Shown in pieces: positions 34,163-46,131 of a stretch of 64,000 nucleotides of DNA; the stretch's first letter is position 1; the number at the start of each line of letters is the position of its first letter. A model generated the notes under the pieces. It did not search any database, was not told where the DNA came from, and saw only the letters and a list, made by a program, of their open reading frames with translations. This stretch comes from Omphiscola glabra (taxonomy: Eukaryota > Mollusca > Gastropoda > Lymnaeidae), in assembly GCA_964017045.1 (NCBI GenBank), contig OZ024808.1, positions 10,099,784-10,163,783 on the forward strand, read 5' to 3'. The translations under genes were made by a program, and so were the position numbers.

Positions 34163-36446
34163 ATTGATCAGATTGACTACATCATGTTGCAAAAACGCTT
34201 CCGGTCAAGTATAAACATTGCCAAGACTCGCAGCTTCACAGGAGCTGACATTGGAAGTGACCACGATCTAGTCATAATTACCTTTAGGCTGCACTAAAGA
34301 GGGTAAATAAACAGGGCTATACCAGAATCAAATTTGATCTTGAAAAGCTGAAGGATCCTAAAGTAGCGGAAGCCTTCCAAACAATGATAGGAGGAAAGTT
34401 TGCAGCGCTTAACATTATAGATGCAGACTGTTCAGACATGGACGCACTGATTGATAAATTCAACACAGCTGTGACGGACACAGCGCATGACATCCTTGGT
34501 AAACATAGACCAACACAAAAACCATGGGTGACAGCTGACATCCTCGATCTGTGTGATAAACGGAGGCAGTTAAAGAAAACAAAGATGGTAGATACAGAGG
34601 GGGCAGATAACTGTAGGAAAATTAACCAAACCATCAAAAAGGGTATGAGAATGGCAAAGAAGAAATGGATTGAAGAGCAATGCTACGACATTGAACATTG
34701 CTTGAAGAAAAACAATAGCAAAAAGGCATACCAGTTGGTGAAAGAACTAACCACTGCAAAGCAAGGACGAAGTACTACCATACAAGATAAAAATGGTAAA
34801 TGTCTGACCGAGGAAAATGATATCCTGAAAAGGTGGACTGAATACTGCTCAGAGCTCTATAATGAAAATATAAAGATAGACCCAGAGATCCTTAATGTCC
34901 CCCCAGCAATGGACAATGAAAACTTCCTTATTCTCTGCGCAGAAGTAGAAGCAGCAGTCCAAGCACTCCAAATAGGAAAGGCTGCAGGAGTGGATAATAT
35001 CCCTGCCGAATTGGTGAAACAAGGAGGAGAAGCAATGATAAATGCCCTAACCAATATTTGTAACAAAATATGGCTGACAGGGGAATGGCCCAAATCATGG
35101 ACCCAATCTCTCATCATCACCCTCCCCAAGAAAGGTAACCTACAGCTATGCCAAAACTATCGCACCATTAGCCTAATAAGCCACCCAAGCAAGGTCATGT
35201 TGAAGGTCATACTGAACCGACTAAGACCATATTATGCTGACAGAATCATTGCTGAAGAACAGGCGGGCTTCAGGCAAGGACGCGACACTACTGAGCAGAT
35301 CTTAAATCTCCGAAAACTACGTGAGAAATATGCTCAACACCAACAAAACCTATACCACGTCTTTGTGGATTTCAAGCAGGCATTCGACAGGGTCTGGCAT
35401 GCTGCTTTATGGGCCACCATGCGGTACTACAACATCAACCTAACCAGAATGATATGCAGCCTCTATGATAAGGCCACCAGTGCAGTCTTCTTCAACAATA
35501 TCATCGGAGAATGGTTCAGGACCACGGTTGGAGTACGACAAGGGTGCTTGCTCTCCCCCACCCTGTTCAACATCTTCTTAGAAAGAATTATGTCAGATGC
35601 ACTGGAAACGCATGTAGGAACAGTCAGCATTGGTGGCAGAACAATCACCAACCTACGCTTTGCTGATGATATAGACGGACTGGCCGGAAGCGAAGAAGAA
35701 CTAGCCAACCTTGTAAAGCGTCTCGACAAGACTTCATCGTCCTTTGGCATGCAAATCAGTGCAGAAAATACAAAAATGATGACGAACACCACCACTGGCA
35801 TTGTCACTGAAATTAAGGTCGGGGAGGAAAGACTAGAGACAGTTGGCAGTTTCAAATACCTAGGAACAATTGTTCCGGAAGAAGGCTCCAAGCCCGAATT
35901 GATGGCCAGAATTGCGCAGACCACAACAGCACTAAAGAGGCTCAAGAAAATATGGAATGACAAAAATACAGCCCCCAGCACCAAAATCAGACTGATGCGC
36001 TCACTAGTCCTTTCCATTTTCTTGTGTGCCTGTGAGTCCTGGACATTAACAGCAGAACTCGAAAGGAAAATAAAGGCGATGGAGATGAGATGTTTCAGAA
36101 GCATTCTTGGCATCTGCTATAGAGACCACATCACCAATGAACAAGTGAAAGAAAGGATTCGTAAAGCAATTGGGCAGTACGGTGACCTCCTGGTGTTGGT
36201 AAAAAAAGCGAAAACTTGAATGGTTTGGCCATGTAACAAGGAAACAAGGGCTCACCAAAGAAATCATGCAGGGCACAACTAGAGGAGGGAGAAGAAGATG
36301 GGAAGATAACATCAAAGAGTGGACGGGATTATAACTGGGCGATGCTGTACGCAGTGCAGAAGACAGACAGGAATGGAGAAGGATAGTTTTCATGTCATCT
36401 GTGGCGCCTCAACGGTCCAACGACTAAGGGACGTGATGATGATGAT
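34163..36446 (+). mobile_element. LINE of a second, RTE-related family, 5'-truncated, fairly young
   Basis: It begins inside the endonuclease C-terminus (QIDYIMLQKRF, then GADIGSDHDLVIITFRLH with the catalytic Asp-His). It ends with a CAACGGTCCAACGACTAAGG block and a (GAT)n tail at about 36432-36446. Only a few lesions separate it from an open frame: a 1-base loss near 34295, an extra A in the A-run near 36203, and a stop near 36331. The endonuclease N-terminus is missing. Confidence 0.85.
34298..36219 (+). pseudogene. LINE reverse transcriptase (34-36 kb copy)
   Basis: About 640 codons without a stop. Blocks: ALQIGKAAGVDNIPAELVKQ, LPKKGNLQLCQNYRTISLIS, EEQAGFRQGRDTTEQILNLR, VFVDFKQAFDRVWHAALW (first catalytic Asp), TTVGVRQGCLLSPTLFNIFL and NLRFADDIDGLAGS (catalytic pair). 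The C-terminal EWFGHVTRKQG segment continues after a frameshift at about 36203. Up to that point the polymerase domain looks complete. Confidence 0.88.
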
Positions 36447-36539
36447 GCTTTGATTTTATTTCATTCTTTTTTTAAAGTTTAAAATTATAGGTTGTGTTTT
36501 TATGACAATACAGGACATAAGATCAAAAACAGGTGATGA

Positions 36540-36970
36540 GAAGAAAAAAACACAAGTGGAGAACGAAATCACTGAACAACACACCTCAAAGTGTGTAAGT
36601 GCCTAGGAAGTACTCTATGCTGGAAGACCACTATCACATTAAAATGGAAGCTAGAATTTATCCAGACCAAATGCCTATGAAGCTCCCATAGAATATTCTG
36701 ACCAAAGACAATGCAATGAAGAACTGACATGCCAATCAAGAGAAACAACCACTGTGGTAAAAAAAAAACACATGAATTAAAAGCAGAAAATTACCAGAGA
36801 CAGCTTGGATATATTTGTAGAATACCACCAACCTCACTTCCCAGGGCAGCCCTAAGATGGACAGAACATGGAACATAAATCTATGGAAGACCCAAAAAGA
36901 GCTGGTATAATATAAAGAGAGGTAGCTGTGGAAAAGTAACTCGACCCTGGTAAAGCTTTCTAAGAGGCAG
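36540..36970 (+). pseudogene. Decayed LINE C-terminal fragment
   Basis: Around 36795-36920 one frame reads RQLGYICRIPPTSLPRAALR, WTEHGT, stop, IYGRPKKSWYN. This matches the W-L-G-H-V-x-R-M ... ALRW-TP-G-x-R-x-x-GRP-x-x-x-W tail shared by many LINE reverse transcriptases. No catalytic domain is left. Confidence 0.5.
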
Positions 36971-37169
36971 ACAATCAACAAGAGTAGCATTCCTTGACTA
37001 GTAAATGATTGTCATTTGAGTCATTAAGAGCCATCTTATCAGACTGGCAGAGGGGATAGATTGCATAGACTGTATGCCTGCTCCGCAGTTATGAAAAGTC
37101 ATGTGATATGCAAATCAGGATTACAATTTTTAAAACATTCCATACAATTTATTACATTAATAATTAGTG

Positions 37170-37318
37170 CTGGCGGTTCTCAACCTTAATCGCTGCGATC
37201 CCTTGATAGCATTTGCAGCCCACATTTTAAATAAAAAACCATTTTAAAAACCATTCAAATTTCTGGTTTTGTTACATGACCCCCTAGGGTGTCCTGACAC
37301 ACGGGTTGAGAAGCACTG
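37170..37318. mobile_element. hAT-type MITE with perfect 8-bp target duplication
   Basis: 149 bp with terminal inverted repeats CTGGCGGTTCTCAACC (left) and GGTTGAGAAGCACTG (right, reverse CAGTGCTTCTCAACC). It is flanked on both sides by AATTAGTG (37162-37169 and 37319-37326). An 8-bp duplication with CAGTG..TTCTCAACC ends is the hAT signature. There is no coding capacity. Confidence 0.9.
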
Positions 37319-37414
37319 AATTAGTGTAATAATCATACTTAAATATCTTTATCCCTGTCAAATGTAATGAATGCAATTATATGGTTTAAATGAGCTCCTA
37401 ATCTTGACTTCAAG

Positions 37415-37550
37415 ATGTACTCAGTCCCTCAGAATCCAGTGAGTCCCTCCAATGATCATGTACTTAGTCCCTCAGAATCCAATGCGTCCCTCCAGTGATC
37501 ATGTACTTAGTCCTTCAGAATCCAATCAGTCCCTCCAATGATCATGTACT
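37415..37550. repeat. 43-bp tandem repeat, three copies
   Basis: Units start ATGTACTTAGTCCCTCAGAA at 37415, 37458 and 37501, and a fourth stub starts at 37544. Confidence 0.9.
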
Positions 37551-37632
37551 TGTTCTTTCTGATTTAGACATTCTGAGGGTTTAAAAAAAAATACATTTTA
37601 GATCAGAGTATGCAATTACAGTAACATGGTTA

Positions 37633-37720
37633 CAGACCTGCTTACCCTCAAACTCTTAACAAATCTTCACAAAATCGTTCAATACATTATCTTAATAGTA
37701 AAAAAAAAAACATACAGTAT
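37633..37720. repeat. One end of the CAGACCTG MITE family
   Basis: CAGACCTGCTTACCCTCAAA, then ACAAAATCGTTCAATACATT and ATCTTAATAGTA. This is the reverse complement of the right half of the complete copy at 39356-39521. The other end is missing. Confidence 0.7.
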
Positions 37721-38097
37721 ATAATTAATATAATGTATGCACCAGTATATAATTTATATAATGTATTAAAAGTAAACAGATTGTCTTTATAGCTTAATTT
37801 TGATTATTTATTTATTTATTTTACTATTATGGAATTCTATATGCAGCACAACAAAATTTATAGGGAAAACAATTTTAGAATGAACCCTACATAAAATTAT
37901 TTTTTGGCAGAGGATTAATTAATGTTGAACTTTTCCTATTTTATGTTTACACTTGAAATTTGTTTTTTTATGTGTAATTAATTTATTTTAAGTAAAGATT
38001 TATATTCACTTTAAACCCTGAAAGTTATTCAAAAATACAAAAAAAATTGTAGCTAACCACAGCTTGTGAGTTGTTTTATCTCTTGATAACAATGGTA

Positions 38098-38212
38098 GGT
38101 GCTGGCTGATCCCTTCTTGGCTGGTGCTGGCTCATCACTTCTTGGCTGGTGCTGGCTGATCACTTCTTGGCTGGTGCTGGCTGATCACTTCTTGGCTGGT
38201 GCTGGGTCATCC
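38098..38212. repeat. 25-bp tandem repeat, about 4.5 copies
   Basis: Unit GGTGCTGGCTGATCACTTCT with TGGCT. Copies differ by one or two bases. Confidence 0.9.
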
Positions 38213-39355
38213 AGTTGGGTAGCATAAGTTTATTCTAGAGTTGAATCTAGAAAACAATTTTAAAGCAATTAAAATTTCAGGAATTAAAAACAGCATAAAA
38301 GATATTTTAACATTTTCTATTTAAAATTGTTAAAAATTTAAGATGAACTAACATGGTACATTCTTGTTCATGATAAAGATTATAGTCTACTTCAGACAGG
38401 ATTCCACTGATTCCATAAAGGCTTGACTTGAAAGCACAGCTTCTTCTTTTATCAACTATTAGAAGAAAATGAAAAGATTACACTTACAAATCATATTTTG
38501 ACAAGAATTTATATATTTGAAAAGCTCTTGTTGTGCTCTTAGCAGATAGGGTCGTGTGCTTCCTTCAAATAATTTTTTAAAGAAATGATTTCTTAGTTTT
38601 TTTCCAGTATGTTGTGCAATGAAATAGAAGGTTTTCCCCCATAAAGTTGAGTTAATGATTTAGCCAAATAGGTCATTGACTTATTACTTTCTTTTTAAGT
38701 TAGTTAATGAAACGAACTCTTGAATCAAATATTCAGAAATATTAAAATGCCCAATGTATCTTCATACATAATCAACAAATAATAAATTTTAAAAAGTCTT
38801 TAAATGTCAAAATAATTACCAATGAATTTTCTCAAACTTTTTAAATGTGTCAAATTAAATATAGAAAGATAAAAAGCCCTGGCAAATACAAGCTCTGCAT
38901 ATATGTAAAGATGGAGCAAATGTAGATGAGTAACATTCATTCAATAGCTTGAAAAATAAAATTCACCAAAAAGTGCACCAGACTTGTTTTCATTATTCGA
39001 TTGTCAACTTCAGATAAAAGGTTATTATTTTAATAACCTTGTTATTCTCTTACAATCTTATATTTTATTGTGACTATTTTAAGTCATTTTTATATTTAAT
39101 AAAAATTTAAATAACAAAGACAAAGCCTAATTTATATTTTCTTTTCTTTCCTTTTTAATAACATTTACATTTTAAAATTAAGTTATGCGCATTGCTTATG
39201 CAGGAGGGCAAATTAGGCAAGAATGGGTTAATAAAGTTAATTCAATTTCCTTTTATCTGTAGTGATGAAATGTCAATAATATCTTGAAAGAAAAAGTAAG
39301 TTATTTATTAAGTTTTATATTTGTTAAACGAAAAATTGAGATTAAAACTGAATAA
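38213..39355. other. AT-rich spacer
   Basis: No gene, RNA or element recognised. Confidence 0.4.
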
Positions 39356-39521
39356 CAGACCTGTTTACTCTTACGATTTTGGCGTACAATGCACTATTTT
39401 GAGCTGCGTACATATATACATTATATATTCTGTATGTTTATTATTTACTATTAAGATAATGTATTGAACGATTTTGAGATGATATTGTACGATTTTAAGA
39501 GTTTGAGGGTAGACAGGTCTG
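39356..39521. mobile_element. MITE with CAGACCTGT inverted ends
   Basis: 166 bp with ends CAGACCTGTTTACTCTTACG and, reversed from the right, CAGACCTGTCTACCCTCAAA. Internal arms ACGATTTT / AAAATCGT also pair. GAATAA lies directly on both sides (39350-39355 and 39522-39527), a probable 6-bp target duplication. The superfamily is not assigned. Confidence 0.7.
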
Positions 39522-40629
39522 GAATAATATTTGATTGATTGATATTATAAGCAATAAATAGATGATATATTTTATTAAATGTATTAAACCGAAAAGTAGA
39601 GCTACATATGAGGTACAGAAACAACCATTTTTAAGATAGCTACCTTTTAGCCAACAAGGCCTGAACCACATGATTAGCTTCAATACATTTCTCGTACCAC
39701 TGTCATTGCTGTTCATTCACCAACACAAGGGAACCGATCTCCACCTCCTCCATCTTTAATCTCTCCAGTGAGAATTTAGTCTTGTCTCTAACCTGCAAGA
39801 TAAACCAATGAAAATTAGGGCTGCAGACTGACATCATTCAATATTTAGTGAAATCTTAATACTAGTGATAAAGTCACACCTATAACCGCCAGTTCTAAAA
39901 TGAAGAATTGGCTCAATGTATTACTATTATTATTTAGCCACTAATGTGGGCATAAATGGCATAAATACAAAAGGTCTGGGAGTTTATTTTTTTTTGTTTT
40001 AGTACTATTTGTTAAATGTTTGTTCTTTGTTATAGAAGATAGTATTTGAATGATGTAAGACCAAAAAATAATGGGTACATTATAGAAATCAGTTTGTCTG
40101 ATCTATATTGAACAGGTTGGAGTTCTGAGACATCACTGTGTTTCTGTAAACCAAGGAAGGGAATTTTATTTTGCTATTACCCCAAAATATGTTTCTCAAC
40201 GGCAATATTACAATGTTTTCAATGGGAGAAAATCATAGTCCTATTAGAGTTGGAGTCTTCTAGATTTAACATCTTAAATTGTTACCTCATTACCATTTAT
40301 TTAAATTTAATCTGTCTATAAATTTTATATGGACCATTGATTTTGTTGTCTGTTAAGTTTTGCCTGATTTTATTTTAATATAAATATAATTAACATTTAT
40401 TTATTTAATTTAGAATAGATTTTATTGTGTAAATACTTATATGTTGTTGAATTTGAATGATTGTGACATTGATTGTTTGATTTTGACGTGATTATTTGTT
40501 TAATCCTTATTATTATATTATAAGTTATAACAATTATTATTAAAAGTACAATCCTATAACTAAATAAGTTATAGAATTATAACACAGTATCAATTTATTT
40601 TAAAAATTAATTCTCAGTTGCTAACTACA
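39522..40629. other. AT-rich spacer with one possible coding scrap
   Basis: On the minus strand, after an acceptor-like TTGCAG near 39792, a short frame reads KMEEVEIGSLVLVNEQ and then a stop. It is too short and broken to assign. The rest is plain AT-rich sequence. Confidence 0.3.
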
Positions 40630-42099
40630 ATGTCCGCAGAGTCCAATGTGAGCATTTCTGATTTTGACAACTGTGTGGAAAGCTTTGCTCAAGATGCAGA
40701 GTCAGAGACAAAAGTGTATAGGAATGGCTATGCTGTCTTTCTGTATAGCAGCAGCACCAACAAGAAGGTAGGCATGAAAGCTTGATGAATATTTCCAGCA
40801 AGTTGATAGTAGCTACCATTCAAACAAGAAAGCTGTAAGTACCAGTTTGAGAGCAATGGAAAAAAATCTCATTACTCTTAAAAAGCATTTAAAACGTAAC
40901 TGGAGAGATATTCAGAATTTTTTGCTGCAGCCACTGAAAGCCCCAATCAACAAGAACTAAGAGTTGGCCAGTCTTGATGATGTTACAACTACAGGAATAC
41001 AAGACAAGTGTTTACTTCCACAGGTGGATCAACAGCTGACTAGTTTTGTTCCACAGATAGATCAACAGCTGACTAGTTTTGTTCCACAGGAGAATCAACT
41101 CAAGTTAGACTTCCCGCCACCATCAAAGGAGTTGCGCACAGATTGCAGTCAGTGCAGCGCCATCAGGAAAAGGTTTGTAACTAGGTGCCAGTCCTTGGAG
41201 GACAAGGTGAGACGAGTTAAGTTAAATGCCAAGTCTCTTTGCAGGTCCCCTGAGATGAAAATGTGGACTCAGACTATTAAGAGAAAGACAGCAAGGGTTG
41301 AGACACTTAAGTGAGAGAAGACAGCACTTAAGACTAAGGTACTACACTTGGAACGACAGCTCGGAACATCAGCAACGAAGATGGAAAAGGCCAGAGTACT
41401 GAGCAGAAGCAACCCCATCTGCAGAAGAAGGTCACCAAATTACAGCTGGAGGTGTGTCAACTGAAAGCGACACTAAAGGCAACGATGGAGGACATGAGAG
41501 AGGCACTCTTGAAGGTGGATGAACTGATGGAGGCTTCTGAGAATGGTAAAGTCATCATTACCACATCTGCAAAATCACCAGGCACCCAAGGTATAGTTCG
41601 TAGGCAAAGATATATATATAATACTCCCATGAGGAAATGTATATATAGTTGCATTTTAAACCAGGTGCCTGTGGATAAAGCTGGAACAGTGATTGACTTC
41701 ATTGTCCGAGAGCTGGCTGGACAGACCTTGTCAGATGTCCTCTGTGCATCCACGGCAGCATCTATGACCTATGAGCTGGGAATCCTCTCTGACCTTCAAG
41801 TCGGTGAAGTATTGTTTAAGGCTAATAATATTACATTATCCTGCGACTCTACACCACTTGACGGACAGCACATTAACGCTTGTAACATTTCAGCTGATGG
41901 GCAGAACCTGACTCTCCAGACAGCAGGAATAGCAGGTGGTAAGACAAAGGATAACCTGGAGCAAGTCATGAATGCACTTCAGGATGTTGCCTCGGTGTAC
42001 TCAAGCTTCCATAAAATTAAACAGCAAATGGTGCTGTATACTTTTAATCTCTCTCTACAGGCAACGCTAAGCGATCGAGCTCGGGTGAATAAGTCATTG

Positions 42100-44880
42100 A
42101 GCCTGATAATTTCAAACTATTCCGGCGTGATAGAAGAGACAGAGGGGGAGGAGTACTTATTGCTGTCCATGACAGCCTAGACTGTCACGCTGTTCCAGAA
42201 CTAGATGTTGATGACTGCGAACTCCTGTGGGTGAAGGTGAAGCTGAAGGGTAGACGCACACTTTATGTTTGTGCCTATTACAGACCCAATACAGCAGATG
42301 AACCAAGCTTGAGGAGGTTTGAGGTGTCACTTCAGAGAGCAATTCAGTCGAAGAACGCTTTTCTCCTTATAGGGGGAGATTTCAACTTTCCTGGTTGGAA
42401 CTGGCAGATTCCTGCCTTGAAGCCCAAGTGTCCATACCCGGTCCTACACTCTGACTTTATGGAGATAATTAGCAACCATGGTCTGGAACAGATGGTTAAA
42501 GATTCCACAAGAGGGGAAAACACTCTCGACCTACTCCTCACCAACAGTCCACATCTCATCCCAAGAGTTGAGGTCATACTTGTGATATCAGACCACTGCA
42601 TACCATATTGTGAATTTCAGGTCAGCGCACTAAAAAAGAAGCAGGCTGTGCGAGAAATCCCCATTTATGCCAAGGCTGACTGGGATAGCCTGAGATGTGC
42701 AACGACAGAGCTGAGCTCTAACATGCATGATATTCAGGGTAAAGAGACAACAGAAGAAGAGCTGTGGTTGAAGTTCAACACTCACTGATGCAGTGAAGAA
42801 ATACATACCACACAAAACCACCAAACCAAAGGTAAATCAGCCATGGGTCACAGCTGAAATCCGTAGGCTCATACACAGGAGAGACCGCCAGTACAAGCGA
42901 ATGAAGAAGAATGGCTCGGTCGAATTGAAAGCCGAAGTACTGAGGCTCAGAAGAAACATCCAACGCTTACTGCGCAGATCTTACTGGAACTACTTGAACG
43001 ACATCTTCACAGAGGAAAATATTCCGGCCAAGGGTGTCAAGAACAAGCGCTTCTGGAGCTACATCAAGCACCAAAAGTCATCAAACACTGGGGTGTCACC
43101 CCTGAGATGGGACGGCCATTTGACGTCTGAACCAAAAGCACAGCGGGAACATTCTAAATCAACAGTTCCAGTCTGTCTTTGGTGACGGTAGAGAGTACTC
43201 AGAGGCTGAGTTCCTTCTAAAGACCAACATGATGAACACAGCCTACCCCGTCATGGAAGATATCCACATTTCAGAGCAGGGTGTTCTAAATCCATTAACC
43301 TCTACAAGGCATGTGGTCCCGACAACATTAAACCGCGAGTGCTAAAAGAATTGGCAAATGAAATCGCTCCCTCGCTGACAATCCTCTTCCAATCGTCGCT
43401 ACTCACAGGCAACGTTCCAACCGACTGGAGAACAGCGCATGTCACTCCAATCTACAAAAAAGGGGAGCATTACGACCCAGCCAAATACCGCCCGGTATCT
43501 CTCACCTGCATATTATGCAAACTATTGGTGCACATAATATTAAGTGCGGTCATGAATCATCTTGAAAACCACAATATACTCAATGACTGTCAGCATGGCT
43601 TCCGAGTCAATAGATCATGTGTGACCCAACTCCTTGAATTTGCTGAAGATTTGACAACCAATTTGGAGAACAGCAAGCAAACTGATGTGCTTGTACCTGA
43701 CTTCTCAAAGGCATTTGACCGTGTCAATCATAGTTTGCTATTACACAAACTGCAGAGATATGGGATCCAAGGCACTACCAAAACATGGATCTCTAGCTTC
43801 CTCAGTAACCGATGCCAGGCTGTAGTGGTAGATGGCACAACCTCCTCCTTTGTCGGTGTTAAGTCAGGGGTCCCCCAGGGCTCTGTGCTAGGCCCCCGTT
43901 TGTTCCTAGCATATATCAATGACCTGCCCGAGAAGCTGACCTCCCAAACTAGACTGTTCGCATATGACACGGCGGTGTATAGGACGATCACCAACAGTTC
44001 TGACCAGGACCAGCTGCAACAGGACCTCCATCGGTTAGCCGAGTGGGAGATGAGCTGGGACATGGAATTTCATCCCGTCAAGTGCCAGACACTGTCAGTC
44101 TCCAGAAGCAGATCCCCTCTACACCACCCTTACGAATTGCATGGCCATATTCTAGAGCCAGTTTCCTCAGTAAAGTACCTAGGTGTTACTGTCCAAAGAG
44201 AAGTCCGATGGGACGAGCACATTAACAATGTGTGCAACTGGGCAAACAAGACCCTGGGGTTCCTAAGGCAAAATCTGAAGATCGGCAACTCAAGCGTGAA
44301 AGAAAAAGCCTACAAAGCCTTTGTCCGGCCGCTTTTAGAGTACGCATCCTCAGTCTGGGACCCATTTACCCAGAAGAGCATCGACAGGTTGGAGGTGGTC
44401 CAACGATGGGCAGCACGCTTTGTCATGAACCGCCACAGAAACACCTCTAGTGTTGGCAGCATGCTGGAAAAATTAGGTTGGTCACCGTTGGAAGAATGAC
44501 GACGACTATCTAGGCTCTCCATGTTGTACAAGAACAAAAATGGGCTGGTCCACTGCTCCAGTATTAAACAGAAACTCGTCAATCTCCCCCCTAGACAGCG
44601 AAGAGGTCACGACAAGGAGTTTCGACTTTTAACAACAAGAACTCAGTGCAGGAGCTCTTCATTCCTGCCAAAGACAAATAAGGGACTGGAACAAGCTTCC
44701 AAAAGCAACAGTAGAGGCGACTACACTTGACACATTTGCTGCTATTGCCTCCTGTCTTGCAACCAGTGAATTATCCCCTTGAAAACCATGCACATTAACA
44801 TCGCGAACGCCTCTGAAACATAGGAGCCTTAATGATCAATTCATTGATCGTGGGCCCTCAAAACATAGAAGAAGAAGAAA
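42100..44880 (+). mobile_element. CR1/Jockey-like LINE, 5'-truncated, inserted in the pseudogene above
   Basis: It begins within the endonuclease at PDNFKLFRRDRRDRGGGVLI. It continues with GGDFNFPGWNW, NTLDLLLTNSPHLI and ISDHCIPYCEF, then the RT. It ends with a non-coding tail and a (GAA)n tract at 44867-44880. Frameshifts lie near 42230, 42785, 43150 and 43310-43340. The inserted position is fixed by host-gene coding sequence on both sides. Confidence 0.85.
43339..44499 (+). pseudogene. LINE reverse transcriptase with a catalytic Asp replaced
   Basis: Blocks: VPTDWRTAHVTPIYKKGEH, AKYRPVSLTCILCKL, DCQHGFRVNRSCVTQLLEF, PDFSKAFDRVNHSLLLHKL, GVPQGSVLGPRLFLAYINDL and then LFAYDTAVYRTI, where the family has F-A-D-D. 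The first Asp of the pair is Tyr. PLLEYASSVWDPFTQKSIDR and WSPLEE follow before a TGA, and the C-terminal domain continues to about 44760 with a frameshift. The D-to-Y change alone would abolish polymerase activity. Confidence 0.85.
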
Positions 44881-45543
44881 AACGCAGAAGGAGTGTCTCA
44901 GCAACTGGAAGAGACCCTAGGCAAGAAACTAGTGCAGCTGAAGTGCCACATACACCCATTGGACGACATGGCTACCCAGGCCCGGAAGCTTTAGACATTG
45001 AGTGGGAGATTAAGGGTAATGTTTTTGGAAGCAAAGGCTGCGCAACTAATTTGGTTTATGCTGTGTCTAAATTGAGGTAAATATAAACATTATTATTTTG
45101 AAATTTTATATTCAACCATTTTTTGGTTGTAATGTTGTGTTTTTTAAATGCATGTTCCTTTAAATTTGAAATACTAAATTATTTTCTTTACTTCTACAGA
45201 TACAAAATGAAATCAGGGGAGCCACCAGGATGCCCAGTTCAAGAGAGCACCCAAAGCATCTATGGCTTTGGTTGATGCCAAGGTGAAGTGTCAGGCCAAT
45301 AAGACAATGGAATGTTTGGTAGGAAAACCCAGTTCAGAGCAGGGTAGGATGATTTCTTTTGTAATTAACTTTGCACGAAGGCAGGTTAAAGTTCTTAAGT
45401 GTAGGGATAAGTTAATGAGACTGTTGGTTATTTTTAGACAGAAAGAATTAGCGCAGAAAAGGGATAAGACAGATAGAAATAAATTAGAAAGAAACATTAG
45501 AAACTGTCTGGACACTGGATTAGGGTTGGATGATGGATGTTAG

Positions 45544-45989
45544 ATGATGATGTTTTGTCTAGTCTTCTCCAAGGTACTAAAGAAAATTTTAATGAATTGT
45601 TTCAGAACTCTGTAGACTGCCTGCAGGCATGTTTGACATGAAGATGGAGAAGACAAGGCCTTTGAGGGTGAAGTAGTTGCAGTGGTAACAAAAAGAAGTG
45701 TTGTTGTGTAGTTTATAGTGTAGATGACATTCAGATTATTCAAATTATTTTTTTAATTGCAGACGCCCTAATGGGAGATTTTCCTTTTATTTAGATGATT
45801 TCATAATTTGTTGCTGTTTGGTTTTGTCTATGGGTACATTAAAAAAACATAAAACATTTTGCTAATCTTTCATTTTCAGCATGCTTTGTTCCCATTTAAT
45901 TTTAATGCTACTGTTAATAATTTTTAGATTCAGAAAATAATTTTGTAGCGTTTGCTTTTGGGGAAAAAAGATTGTCCACCTTTTTTAGT
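45544..45989. other. AT-rich spacer
   Basis: No supported gene. A two-codon-different ATGATGGATG / GATGATG stretch at 45527-45553 is simple repeat. Confidence 0.4.
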
Positions 45990-46110
45990 TTGGTAATTCG
46001 GTAGAGATAGTGCCCCATGGCCGCCATCTTGGTTGCCGCAACTTAACCTAACCTGAACCCTAGCCTAAACAATCACGCAACCCAAGGAACCAAGAGAAAC
46101 AATTAGCCTT
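45990..46110. repeat. Second copy of the CATGGCCGCCATCTT dispersed repeat
   Basis: CATGGCCGCCATCTTGGTTG at 46016, then CCTAACCTGAACCCTA and CAATCACGC, in the same order as at 14478-14645. It directly abuts the U2-like locus. Confidence 0.6.
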
Positions 46111-46131
46111 TCGTTCTTATTGTGTGTCTAA

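Larger units (their letters stand above)
40630..45543 (+). pseudogene. Unrecognised multi-exon transposase-like gene, broken and split by a LINE
   Basis: Reading frames from 40630: MSAESNVSISDFDNCVESFA, then after a frameshift LDEYFQQVDSSYHSNKKAV. A duplicated QVDQQLTSFVP/QIDQQLTSFVP block and two Cys pairs (CSQC) follow. From 41452 comes a coiled-coil and a conserved-looking region (TLSDVLCASTAASMTYELGI, NITLSCDSTPLDGQHINACN, TLSDRARVNKS). A LINE interrupts right there, at about 42100-44880. The frame resumes with SQQLEETLGKKLVQLKCHIH and FGSKGCATNLVYAVSKLR, and an intron (45077-45199, GT-AG) joins KLR to YKMKSGEPPG in frame. A basic C-terminal ORF ends at 45543. From memory, TLSDRAxVN and LHPLD blocks occur in multicopy invertebrate proteins of unknown function; I cannot name the family. 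Confidence 0.55.

Noticed and set aside
35463..36113. 216-codon minus-strand ORF
   Set aside because: Antisense shadow of the LINE reverse transcriptase.
39495..39790. Possible Tudor-like or mariner exon on the minus strand
   Set aside because: The frame has an early stop and only about 25 meaningful codons; neither family could be supported.
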